Part shown: positions 50,627 to 58,786 of the stretch, one piece after another
How the letters are laid out: the number at the start of each line of letters is the position of its first letter
Position numbering within the stretch: the stretch's first letter is position 1
DNA from: an uncultured Dorea sp.
Lineage (GTDB): Bacteria; Bacillota; Clostridia; Lachnospirales; Lachnospiraceae
Length of the DNA: 64,000 nucleotides
Assembly: GCA_910579925.1 (NCBI GenBank)
Contig: CAJTVY010000005.1
Location: 1 to 64,000, forward strand
Reading direction: 5' to 3'
Made by a program: the position numbers and the translations under genes
Notes under the pieces: generated by a model
Database searches by the model: none
What the model saw: only the letters and a program-made list of their open reading frames with translations
Told to the model about the DNA's origin: nothing

Positions 50627-52240
50627 TCAGACAGACAACAGTCTGCAGACTGCAACAGCCCGGTACGCTTCTATCCCTTCCGGCAGCTTATCGGGCCTGT
50701 AGCCCAGAATATCCGCAATCCTCTGCAGTCTGTATTTTACGGTATTCTTATGGACATATAACAGCTTTGCCGTCTCTGTAACGCTGGAATCACCGTCCAG
50801 AAGATAGACGCTTAATGTCTCCAGAAGACTTCGCTCTTCACCGTCTCTCGGCAGTCCTTTCAGACAATCCAGACACTGCTCCGTCTTCTCCTCTCCCTGG
50901 CTGATCAACCGGCGGCAGCCTTCTACAAACCGTATCTCTCCAATCTGAAAATACTTCCGTTCTGGAAAGACTTTCCTGGTATCTGTAAGATACTCCTGAT
51001 GGCACAGATATGCCTTACGGACTTCTTTTGTACTGCACAGTCCGCTGCACCGTGTCAGTGTCATCGTACCGTCGTCTTGATGTATCTGGTCTAACAGTCC
51101 GCCAATCTGCTGCCTGGCCTCCTTATGGGAGTAAGGACTGCTCAGAAACAGCAGAAGCTTCCCTTCATAAATATCTGCCACCACCGTATCTGCGCAGTCA
51201 GCCGCAAAGATCCGAAGGGACGCAAGTTCTTTCTGTAAATATGCAGATGAACCGCTTTCCTCCCCACAGACCATCCACATCTCGTTGATCTTTTCCACGT
51301 TGATGTGAAAGATGTCCGCCAGCCTCCTCATTTTCATCGGTTCATCCTGAAGAATCGCATGGACAAGTTCATGAACTGCCACTTCGCTGTGCTGACGCCC
51401 CCAGATATTTACTCCCAGACGCACTACGTCCACCATCTGTTCCACCATTCGTTTACTGAGCGCAGTCCCCTCTTTCAGCAGTAAAAGTTCCAATGCGTCT
51501 CCTTTTTCGGGATGTATCTTAAAATGGCTCCACGTTCCATCTGGCAAAAATTCACACTTGCACGTTTCTCCTTCTTTGGGTAATCCTTCCTCCCCAGAGC
51601 CATGGTTCCTCTCTATGCCCTGTTTCACCATATTCTCAAGACTTCTCGGCCACGCCGCCAGATTCAATATCCGCAGCAAGGAATCACACAATACCAGACA
51701 AGACGCCGTCCGGTCGCTCAACATCTGCAATACCGTATTCACCGACCGGAGATGTGCCGGAAGTACGGCAACCTGTTCCAGAATCTCGGTTACGATGGAT
51801 TCCTGTTTCATCCGGTCCCTGTAAATACAGTCCGTGACATCACTGATCACCTCACTGTAGCGCAGTGTCTTCTCTCCTTCCGGCATGCAGATCAGTACAA
51901 AGTCCAGCTCATCCGCAAGATCAATCAGCTTCCTGTCCACCTGCGCCAGATATACCCCCACATAGAAAAGGATTAATCCCACTTCTCCGCCCTCTGCCAT
52001 CCTGCGGATATTGGCACACTGCCCCTCCACATCCTCCAGAATATTCATAAAGCCAGTAATTGCAATCTCGCTGCCAAAGTAATCCCCCTGAGGAAAGAGT
52101 TCGTCAATCAGAATTCCCGGGTCGACTGATTCAAGAACCGATATGGAAGAAACGAATTTGGACAGCCCTTTACGCCCGCCCAGGACTTTTGCACACCGAA
52201 GGGACGGCAATTGAAGTAAATCTTCTACCGTCACACTCAT
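50627..52240 (-). CDS. PucR-family transcriptional regulator
   Basis: The 537-residue protein has the N-terminal PucR domain (SVTVEDLLQLPSLRCAKVLGG; ISVLESVDPGILID), a central GAF/GGDEF-like region, and the C-terminal PucR-type helix-turn-helix with LLETLSVYLLDGDSSVTETA then LYVHKNTVKYRLQRI. PucR-type regulators control purine, hydantoin and allantoin catabolism genes. The neighbouring DUF917 and hydantoinase genes suggest they are its targets, which is inference. It is last of a minus-strand string with DUF3006, EamA and cyclophilin genes. GGAG precedes the ATG. Confidence 0.85.
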   Translation of the reverse strand: MSVTVEDLLQLPSLRCAKVLGGRKGLSKFVSSISVLESVDPGILIDELFPQGDYFGSEIAITGFMNILEDVEGQCANIRRMAEGGEVGLILFYVGVYLAQVDRKLIDLADELDFVLICMPEGEKTLRYSEVISDVTDCIYRDRMKQESIVTEILEQVAVLPAHLRSVNTVLQMLSDRTASCLVLCDSLLRILNLAAWPRSLENMVKQGIERNHGSGEEGLPKEGETCKCEFLPDGTWSHFKIHPEKGDALELLLLKEGTALSKRMVEQMVDVVRLGVNIWGRQHSEVAVHELVHAILQDEPMKMRRLADIFHINVEKINEMWMVCGEESGSSAYLQKELASLRIFAADCADTVVADIYEGKLLLFLSSPYSHKEARQQIGGLLDQIHQDDGTMTLTRCSGLCSTKEVRKAYLCHQEYLTDTRKVFPERKYFQIGEIRFVEGCRRLISQGEEKTEQCLDCLKGLPRDGEERSLLETLSVYLLDGDSSVTETAKLLYVHKNTVKYRLQRIADILGYRPDKLPEGIEAYRAVAVCRLLSV

Positions 52241-52281
52241 TCATCTCCACCCTTTCTCTTCCTGTAAATGATGTTCATGAA

Positions 52282-52461
52282 TCATTCTATAATGGAATAC
52301 TGCAGGTATTCATAAAGCAGTCTGGTTCCCTCCATAATCTCCGGCGGAAGAAGCGCCCGCGCCACCATCTTCGGCTCTGCATTCTGATCCGTCTCATCTT
52401 CCCGTTTAAGCATTGCATAATCCCCGTCTATTCTCTCCACGATATATGTACACGTCAGCAT
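52282..52461 (-). CDS. DUF3006-like small protein
   Basis: The 59-residue protein begins MLTCTYIVERIDGDYAMLKR and has ARALLPPEIMEGTRL, the pattern of DUF3006 (a small beta-rich protein of unknown function). GGAGG lies 8 nt before the ATG at 52461; an in-frame ATG at 52476 lacks a site. It is 16 nt behind the EamA gene and 41 nt before the PucR gene. Confidence 0.65.
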   Translation of the reverse strand: MLTCTYIVERIDGDYAMLKREDETDQNAEPKMVARALLPPEIMEGTRLLYEYLQYSIIE

Positions 52462-52477
52462 ACGATTTTCCTCCAAT

Positions 52478-53395
52478 TTAAATATCCTTAGATCCCTTCC
52501 GGTTAATGATAATAATCCCGACGCTCACACAGATAAGAGCTGTCAGATTCTTTACCGACGCCACCTGCTCTCCCAGGAAGACTGCCGATAAAGCAACCCC
52601 AAACACCGGAATACTAAATCCAAATATAGCCACTTTCCCAACAGAATTGTATTTCAGAAGTTCCGCCCAGATACTGAATGCCACGGTTGACAATAACGAC
52701 ATATAGAGCAGAAGTAACGATGATTTTATATGAAAACCATAAACCGTTCCACCAGATATGACTCCGATCAGAATCAGAACCGATCCGCCGAACAGCAGTT
52801 GATAGGCTGTGATCGTTACAGGCTTTTCCTTATCCGAGATCATCTTAAGCGTCACACTGCTCAGTCCGTAGGAAAATGCACACACCAGCACCATTCCTTC
52901 ACCCAGAAATGAAAAACCGCTGCTAAACGCACCCGGCTCAAGATTGATGATAATGATTCCTGCAAATCCTACCAGACAGCCCACGATCTTTTTAAATGTC
53001 AGTTTCTCCGACTTCATAAGAAAATGTGCGGCTATAATCGAAAAAAAGGCGTTAGATGCATTGATCACAGAGCCCTTCGCCCCTGTCGTATGTGCAAGAC
53101 CGATATAGAAACACACATACTGAATCGTAGTCTGTAAAATCCCCTGCCCAAACACATAAGGCACAGAACTTCTCTTCATTGTGATGATCCGTTTCTCAAG
53201 CACACACCCAAGCAGAAACGTGAACACACCTGCCAGGAAAAAACGATATCCGGCAAACAGAATCTGGCTGCCCGCATTTTCGATGTGGAACAGTTCATAT
53301 CCTATCTTCACACATGGAAATGCGCTGCCCCATAAGGCGCAGCACACCAGAGCCAGAATCGTCCTGGCCGCCGTATTCTGATAAAAACGTTCCAT
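52478..53395 (-). CDS. EamA/DMT-family transporter
   Basis: The 305-residue protein has ten hydrophobic helices in two EamA repeats, with LVCCALWGSAFPCVKIGYEL in the first and GLSSVTLKMISDKEKPVTIT in the second; a PVFGVALSAVFLGEQ motif marks the last repeat. The family exports or imports metabolites such as amino acids and drugs. The start codon overlaps the cyclophilin stop by one base (TAATG). Confidence 0.85.
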   Translation of the reverse strand: MERFYQNTAARTILALVCCALWGSAFPCVKIGYELFHIENAGSQILFAGYRFFLAGVFTFLLGCVLEKRIITMKRSSVPYVFGQGILQTTIQYVCFYIGLAHTTGAKGSVINASNAFFSIIAAHFLMKSEKLTFKKIVGCLVGFAGIIIINLEPGAFSSGFSFLGEGMVLVCAFSYGLSSVTLKMISDKEKPVTITAYQLLFGGSVLILIGVISGGTVYGFHIKSSLLLLYMSLLSTVAFSIWAELLKYNSVGKVAIFGFSIPVFGVALSAVFLGEQVASVKNLTALICVSVGIIIINRKGSKDI

Positions 53396-53913
53396 TATTC
53401 CTTCTCCGGTTCTTCATACTCTTCGCCCATCGTATCTACCGTGACCTTCTTCATCTTCTGTTCTGTAAGCGGCCTGTCATTATAGTCCGTCTCTGTATCC
53501 GCAATCTTATTTACAATGTCCATACCCTCTGTCACCTTTCCGAACGCCGCATAAGAACCGTCCAGATGCGGAGAATTCCTGTGCATAATAAAGAACTGTG
53601 ATCCTGCAGAATCCGGATGCATTGCCCTTGCCATGGACAGCACGCCTTCTGTGTGTTTTAAGTCATTGTCAAAACCGTTCTGTTCGAATTCCCCTTTAAT
53701 ATGATATCCCGGACCTCCCATACCTGTTCCGTCCGGGCAGCCTCCCTGGATCATAAAGCCGTTAATCACACGGTGGAAAATCAGGCCGTCATAATATCCC
53801 TTCTTTACCAGCGAGATAAAATTATTCACCGTGTTCGGCGCAACCTCTGGATACAGTTCCGCTTTCATGATATCTCCGTTTTCCATTTCAAATGTTACAA
53901 TTGGATTTTCCAT
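53395..53913 (-). CDS. Cyclophilin-type peptidyl-prolyl cis-trans isomerase
   Basis: The 172-residue protein is a cytosolic cyclophilin: VTFEMENGDIMKAELYPEVA, then GLIFHRVINGFMIQGGCPDG, and MARAMHPDSAGSQFFIMHRN, with the catalytic arginine in FHRVI and the GSQFFI motif. It speeds proline isomerisation. The start at 53913 follows GGAA; the longer in-frame region upstream runs through the promoter at 53959-53987. Confidence 0.95.
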   Translation of the reverse strand: MENPIVTFEMENGDIMKAELYPEVAPNTVNNFISLVKKGYYDGLIFHRVINGFMIQGGCPDGTGMGGPGYHIKGEFEQNGFDNDLKHTEGVLSMARAMHPDSAGSQFFIMHRNSPHLDGSYAAFGKVTEGMDIVNKIADTETDYNDRPLTEQKMKKVTVDTMGEEYEEPEKE

Positions 53914-53958
53914 AGTTCCTTTCCTCTCTTCCCGATTATTAAGTATAAATCTTTCTCT

Positions 53959-53987
53959 ATTGTAGCGGATAAAACGCTGTTCGTAAA
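53959..53987 (-). promoter_or_regulatory. Promoter of the cyclophilin-EamA-DUF3006-pucR string
   Basis: On the minus strand TTTACG (53987-53982) and TACAAT (53964-53959) are 17 nt apart. Confidence 0.5.
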
Positions 53988-54111
53988 GTACCTTTTCTCC
54001 ATAAGAAGCCCTTATGATATGCAAGACCATAACATAACGGTTGACTTTCTGTCTGTTTTGATAAATACTATTCTTAACAAAAATGAACTATTTTCAGGAG
54101 GAATACTACAT

Positions 54112-55278
54112 ATGTCACAAGTGAAATACGTTGAACGCAGAAACACAGACAGTACCAAGTGGGACGCCCAGACCGCCATGTTCGGGGAAGAGGGGCTTCT
54201 GCCTTTATGGGTTGCCGATATGGATTTCCAGGTGCCTTCCTGTGTAATGGAAGCCCTGAGCGCTTACGTGTCCAGAGGTGTTTTCGGATACCACAGAATT
54301 CCAGATTCTTATTACCAGGCATTTATCAACTGGGAGAAACAGTACCACTCCTATGAGGTACAAAAAGAATGGATCCGGTTCTCACCGGGAGTCGTGTCTG
54401 CCTTTAACTGGATTACCCAGTTTATGACGAAACCGGAAGATGCCGTAATCGTCCTGACTCCGGTATACTATCCATTTCTTCATGCTGTAAAGAATAACAA
54501 CAGGCATCTGATCACTTCAGATCTGGTTAATACAGACGGTGTGTATACCATCGACTTTGAAGACTTTGAGCAGAAGATTGTAGAGAATCATGTTACTTTG
54601 TTCATCCTCTGTTCTCCCCATAACCCGGCAGGACGTGTCTGGACACGCAGGGAATTACAGACATTGTTCGATATCTGCCGGAAACATCATGTGTTCGTGA
54701 TTTCCGACGAGATCCACCAGGATCTGACCTTTGACAGCCATACGCATATTCCGTCCTTCTGCGCAGGAAGCTATGATGATATGATGATTACCGTCACCGC
54801 ACCCTCCAAGACCTTCAACCTTGCAGGATGCCAGAACTCCGTCATACTCATTCCGGACGAGAAGCTTCGCAGAAAATGGGACGAATTTGTCACCTGCATC
54901 CGCATCCAGAACGGAAATGTATTCGGATATATGGCGGCAGAGGCGGCTTATTCGGAGGGAAGAAAGTGGTTCGAGGAAGTGAAGGAAATCATTTATGGAA
55001 ATTATCTGTTCGTGAAGGATTCTTTCGCAAAGACGCTCCCAGAGGTGGTTGTCTCTCCTCTTGAGGGAACCTATCTGTGCTGGTTCGATATGAAAGCCTA
55101 TGTAAAGCCAGAGGAAATGAAAGATTTCATGCAGAAAAAATGCCATATTGCGCTGGATTACGGCGACTGGTTCGGCGGAGAGAGATTCGCCTCCTTTGTG
55201 CGGATGAACCTTGCCACCTCAAAGGAAAATGTAGAAAAGGCTGTAAATGCAATCATCGCAGGATGTCAGACCGCATAG
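54112..55278 (+). CDS. MalY/PatB-type PLP aminotransferase or cystathionine beta-lyase
   Basis: The 388-residue class I/II fold PLP enzyme opens YVERRNTDSTKWDAQTAMFG and LPLWVADMDFQVPSCVMEAL, the MalY/PatB signature, and has LCSPHNPAGRVWTR, VISDEIHQDLTF and the PLP lysine in APSKTFNLAGCQNS. PatB and MalY split cystathionine or cysteine to pyruvate, ammonia and a thiol. CAGGAGG is 8 nt before the ATG. Promoter signals are a TTGACT at 54042 with an unclear -10. Confidence 0.9.
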   Translation: MSQVKYVERRNTDSTKWDAQTAMFGEEGLLPLWVADMDFQVPSCVMEALSAYVSRGVFGYHRIPDSYYQAFINWEKQYHSYEVQKEWIRFSPGVVSAFNWITQFMTKPEDAVIVLTPVYYPFLHAVKNNNRHLITSDLVNTDGVYTIDFEDFEQKIVENHVTLFILCSPHNPAGRVWTRRELQTLFDICRKHHVFVISDEIHQDLTFDSHTHIPSFCAGSYDDMMITVTAPSKTFNLAGCQNSVILIPDEKLRRKWDEFVTCIRIQNGNVFGYMAAEAAYSEGRKWFEEVKEIIYGNYLFVKDSFAKTLPEVVVSPLEGTYLCWFDMKAYVKPEEMKDFMQKKCHIALDYGDWFGGERFASFVRMNLATSKENVEKAVNAIIAGCQTA

Positions 55279-55294
55279 ACGTCCAGGCTCAATA

Positions 55295-55323
55295 CAGGAA
55301 TTAACCGTTGGTTAATTCCTGTA
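55295..55323. repeat. 13-bp perfect hairpin downstream of the MalY/PatB gene
   Basis: ACAGGAATTAACC and GGTTAATTCCTGT pair around GTT. The plus strand continues with AAGAAAAAAT, so it lacks a U-tract; it may still act as terminator or as an operator of the XRE gene. Confidence 0.5.
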
Positions 55324-55445
55324 AGAAAAAATATACAATGTCTCAATGGTTCTCCCAGTCTGGTATTGGTATAATAACATCAGACACAGATCACAGCAGT
55401 CATGGAGAAGGGCTGCATTTACCAAGACATGGGAGGAATCATTCT

Positions 55446-56492
55446 ATGAAAATCAACGAAATTATCCGTAAAAAACGAACCGAAAAGGGATATACCCAAG
55501 AGCAGATGGCCTCTTTCCTGGGCGTTTCCGCACCCGCAGTCAACAAATGGGAAAAGGCAATCTCTTACCCGGATATCACCCTGCTCCCTGCGCTGGCACG
55601 TCTCCTTGACACCGACCTTAATACCCTTCTGTCCTTTCAGGAAGATCTGACCAGAGAAGAGGTCGGAACATTTATGAACGTACTGGTTTCTGTTGCCGAA
55701 ACAAAGGGAATCGACGGCGCATTCCAGATAGCCCTTGAGAAATGCCGCGAATACCCTTCCTGCGATTTCCTGCTTCTTAACGCAGCTCTGACTCTGGAAG
55801 GACTGCTTCTTACCAGTCAAGGCAGTGCAGAAGAAACACACTGGCTGGATATTGTCGAAGATTTATATGTACGGGCTTCCAGAAGCTGCGACCCAGAGAT
55901 TGGAAACCAGGCAAAAGCCATGTTGATTTCAAAACATATCGGAAGAAAGGAATTTGACACTGCCGAAAAATTACTGGAAGAACTGCCTGCCGCAGCCCTA
56001 TTCAATAAAAAGCAGCTCACCGCCATGTTCTATCTGGAACAGGACGAGTGGGAAAAAGCGGCGGAACTTATCGAACAAAAAGTCCTGTCTGAGATCAGCG
56101 ACATTCTGTCCTCTGTCTATACTCTGGTAGAAATCGCAGTAAAGGAAAACCAGATATCCGCTGCCAGTCAAATGACCGCTATCGCCAGACAGATCACAGA
56201 ACTGTTCGGATTATGGGAAGGTAACATACATATTGCAGAGTTACTTCTTGCCACTGCTCAGAAAGACGCCGACGGCTGCCTTGACATCCTGGAGAAAATG
56301 CTGCCTTCTCTCAATAAGGACTGGAAGCCGGGATATCACCCCCTGTACCGTCATCTTTCGCTGAAAGATACGAACATCGGCCAGATGATACGCTGCGGTA
56401 TCGTGAATGAACTAACTAATCCGGAAAATCACGCATACGATTTCCTGCGCAATCATCCGGATCTGAAGAAACTACTCAGCAGATATTGCTAG
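55446..56492 (+). CDS. XRE-family regulator with helical C-terminal domain
   Basis: The 348-residue protein has an N-terminal Cro/CI helix-turn-helix (INEIIRKKRTEKGYTQEQMA; LGVSAPAVNKWEKAISYPDI) and a long helical part (about 75-345) whose repeated KCREYPSCDFLLLNAAL and DTAEKLLEELPAAALFNKKQ segments look TPR-like. Similar Firmicutes regulators respond to cellular states, but the signal and targets are unknown. GGAGG lies 9 nt before the ATG. A TATAAT near 55370 has no good -35. Confidence 0.8.
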   Translation: MKINEIIRKKRTEKGYTQEQMASFLGVSAPAVNKWEKAISYPDITLLPALARLLDTDLNTLLSFQEDLTREEVGTFMNVLVSVAETKGIDGAFQIALEKCREYPSCDFLLLNAALTLEGLLLTSQGSAEETHWLDIVEDLYVRASRSCDPEIGNQAKAMLISKHIGRKEFDTAEKLLEELPAAALFNKKQLTAMFYLEQDEWEKAAELIEQKVLSEISDILSSVYTLVEIAVKENQISAASQMTAIARQITELFGLWEGNIHIAELLLATAQKDADGCLDILEKMLPSLNKDWKPGYHPLYRHLSLKDTNIGQMIRCGIVNELTNPENHAYDFLRNHPDLKKLLSRYC

Positions 56493-56513
56493 TGTGATAA
56501 CACATTTACTAGA

Positions 56514-57308
56514 TTACATCCCCTTTGACATCTCTTCACAGACCTTCATCGCCTCAAAAACTGCGCTTCTGAAGCCACGCTCTTCCAGTACCCGTACCGC
56601 TTCGATCGTGGTTCCTGCCGGGGAACATACCATATCCTTCAGTTCTCCTGGATGTTTCCCGGTCTCCAGTACCATCTTCGCACTTCCAAGCACTGCCTGC
56701 GCTGCAAACTGATAAGCCTGAGATCTTGGCATCCCGCCGGAAACCGCCGCATCCGCCATAGCCTCAATCAACATAAATACATACGCCGGGGAACTTCCGC
56801 TTACGGAAACCACTGTATCCATCAAATGCTCAGAAACAATCTCCACACGGCTGAAACTCTCAAGAAGCGTGCACACATATGCCGTCTCTTCTTTTGTCAT
56901 ATGTTCGTTAGGGCATGCCGCCGTCATTCCAGCGCCTACCATTGCAGGTGTATTCGGCATGGTACGGACGATTTTTACATCTTTACCGAACTGATCGGCA
57001 AGCCACGCAAGAGTCTTCCCAGGCGCAATGGTAATCACAATCTGATTCTCCCGGACGTCCCTTCGGATCTCATGAATTACCTCTGCATAGAACTGCGGCT
57101 TCACAGACAATATAATCACTTCTGCCTTCTCAACCACTTCTTTATTACTGTCGGTTACGCAGATTCCGAACTGTGACTTCGCCTTCTCCCTTCCCGCTTC
57201 AGACAGATCTGCTCCGATGATCTCCTCTGCCTTAATAATCTGATTTTTAATGATTCCGCCCATGATGGCTCCCGCCATGTTTCCGGTTCCTATAAATCCT
57301 AATTTCAT
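56514..57308 (-). CDS. proC: Pyrroline-5-carboxylate reductase
   Basis: The 264-residue enzyme makes proline from pyrroline-5-carboxylate with NAD(P)H. It has the Rossmann start KLGFIGTGNMAGAIMGG, VILSVKPQFYAEVIHEI, RTMPNTPAMVGAGMTAACPN, and the substrate loop SGSSPAYVFMLIEAMADAAV plus SPAGTTIEAVRVLEERGFR. The start at 57308 follows AGGAGG. Its promoter at 57377-57405 is followed by two identical palindromes. The ornithine-cyclodeaminase-like gene lies 177 nt upstream. Confidence 0.95.
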   Translation of the reverse strand: MKLGFIGTGNMAGAIMGGIIKNQIIKAEEIIGADLSEAGREKAKSQFGICVTDSNKEVVEKAEVIILSVKPQFYAEVIHEIRRDVRENQIVITIAPGKTLAWLADQFGKDVKIVRTMPNTPAMVGAGMTAACPNEHMTKEETAYVCTLLESFSRVEIVSEHLMDTVVSVSGSSPAYVFMLIEAMADAAVSGGMPRSQAYQFAAQAVLGSAKMVLETGKHPGELKDMVCSPAGTTIEAVRVLEERGFRSAVFEAMKVCEEMSKGM

Positions 57309-57333
57309 TTTAAGCACCCTCCTCGCATTATAT

Positions 57334-57362
57334 TTGTATACAATTAATATTTTTGTATACAA
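57334..57362. promoter_or_regulatory. Twin TTGTATACAA operators in the proC leader
   Basis: The 10-bp palindrome TTGTATACAA occurs at 57334-57343 and 57353-57362, 19 bp centre to centre, within the longer repeat TTTGTATACAATT. Both lie downstream of the predicted start, a position for a repressor. The pattern is of the GntR type; the protein is unknown. Confidence 0.6.
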
Positions 57363-57376
57363 TTTATCTAGTACTA

Positions 57377-57405
57377 ACTATAACATGGGATCTTTTTTCG
57401 GTCAA
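57377..57405 (-). promoter_or_regulatory. proC promoter
   Basis: On the minus strand TTGACC (57405-57400) and TATAGT (57382-57377) are 17 nt apart; the predicted start is near 57370. Confidence 0.65.
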
Positions 57406-57485
57406 CCAGTTTCCCCAAAACTTCCTAAAAACTTATCCGACCGAGAATCTTGAGCAGAAAATATGTCTCTCCATGCCCTGGCAGA

Positions 57486-58475
57486 CTATGAATTCCATTT
57501 CGTCCCAATTCCGGCTTCCAAAGCCTTGTCATAGATCTCCCTTGCCGCCACCAGATCCTGAGTCGCAACGCCCACCGACTTAAACACGATGATCTCATCG
57601 TCACTCTCGCGCCCTGTCACTTTCCCCTTAATTACATCGCCCAGATCGCCGGTGAAATCCTCCTTCGTAATCGTCCCGTCTTCCAGAGGAATCAGAATAT
57701 CCCCCGCTTCTGACAAAACCGCTTCCTCCGAGTCAAAATAAATCTTGGATGCCCGGGTCAGAACGACCGGATCTATCTCCTGCATATGATGCTGGTAGGA
57801 ACCGATACAACTGATGGTCGCACCCTTCTTCACCTTTGTCCCGTCAAACACAGGCTTTTCGGCAGGAGTCGCCGTAATCACCAGGTCTGCGTCTTCGATT
57901 GCCTCGTCAGAGGATATGACTGGTACAATTCTGGCTCCATAACGCTTCAGTTCTTCCTGCATCCGTCCGGCAAATGCTTTTGTCCGTTCGAAGTGCAGTC
58001 CGCATACACGCACCTCTTCCAACCGCCGGGCTTCCAGCATGGCCTCAAGCTGGGCTGCTCCCTGTCCGCCCGTCCCGATCAGTGCGCCAATCCTGCACTC
58101 CTTCTTTGCCAGAACGTCGAACGCCGCCCCGGACGCCGCCCCGGTACGGATCTGCGTCACACAGATCCCGTCCATGACAGACTGTACAACACCCGTCTTT
58201 CCGTCGATCAGCATTACCTGTGCAGGCAATGCAGGAAGTCCCTGGTCTGTATTGTGAGGGAATACGTTGACAATCTTAAGAGATGCCGTATCCATGTCTT
58301 CCACATATGCAGGCATGAAAAGGAAACACCCCTCATGTGCCGGCGCCTGGATATTGGTTCGCAGCGGCGCATTACATTTTCCCTCTGTCAGTAATCGAAA
58401 AGCTCTCTTATTCGCCTCTATGGCATCCTGCATGGTAAATACTTTTCTGATGTCTTCTTTTGATAATAATAACAT
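57486..58475 (-). CDS. Ornithine cyclodeaminase/mu-crystallin family protein
   Basis: The 329-residue NAD(P)-binding protein has MLLLSKEDIRKVFTMQDAIE, the FMPAYVEDMDTASLKIVNVF dimer region, GALIGTGGQGAAQLEAMLEAR (Rossmann), and DLVITATPAEKPVFDG. Members convert ornithine to proline directly, reduce cyclic imines, or act as alanine dehydrogenase; substrate cannot be fixed. Being beside proC supports a proline or imine role. The start at 58475 follows AGGAGG; longer in-frame reading overlaps the DUF1294 gene. Confidence 0.85.
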   Translation of the reverse strand: MLLLSKEDIRKVFTMQDAIEANKRAFRLLTEGKCNAPLRTNIQAPAHEGCFLFMPAYVEDMDTASLKIVNVFPHNTDQGLPALPAQVMLIDGKTGVVQSVMDGICVTQIRTGAASGAAFDVLAKKECRIGALIGTGGQGAAQLEAMLEARRLEEVRVCGLHFERTKAFAGRMQEELKRYGARIVPVISSDEAIEDADLVITATPAEKPVFDGTKVKKGATISCIGSYQHHMQEIDPVVLTRASKIYFDSEEAVLSEAGDILIPLEDGTITKEDFTGDLGDVIKGKVTGRESDDEIIVFKSVGVATQDLVAAREIYDKALEAGIGTKWNS

Positions 58476-58498
58476 AGTCAGCCTCCTGAATTCTCTTT

Positions 58499-58780
58499 TC
58501 ATGAATATAGTACACCGATCAGTCCCGCACATTGCAGCAGCATAATTGCCGGAATCCCCACCCGGAATTTCCAATGCCGGGTTTTATGTCTGAACACAAC
58601 CATTCCCACATAACTCCCAACGCTCCCGCCAAGAAGAGCGGTCAGAAACAGGGTCTTCTCCGGCACTCTCCATCTGTGCTCCACGGCGCAGCGCTTATCA
58701 TAGCCAAATATCACAAATCCCGCCGCATTCACCGCAATCAGCCATCCACATCCTATCCACATCACCTCTGCCGGGTCCAT
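58499..58780 (-). CDS. DUF1294-family membrane protein
   Basis: The 93-residue protein has three to four hydrophobic helices and the DUF1294 pattern: GFVIFGYDKRCAVEHRWRVP, LLGGSVGSYVGMVVFRHKTR and HWKFRVGIPAIM. Function is unknown. It lies 6 nt after addA and 23 nt before the ornithine-cyclodeaminase-like gene, and shares their strand. Confidence 0.85.
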   Translation of the reverse strand: MDPAEVMWIGCGWLIAVNAAGFVIFGYDKRCAVEHRWRVPEKTLFLTALLGGSVGSYVGMVVFRHKTRHWKFRVGIPAIMLLQCAGLIGVLYS

Positions 58781-58786
58781 CCCATA

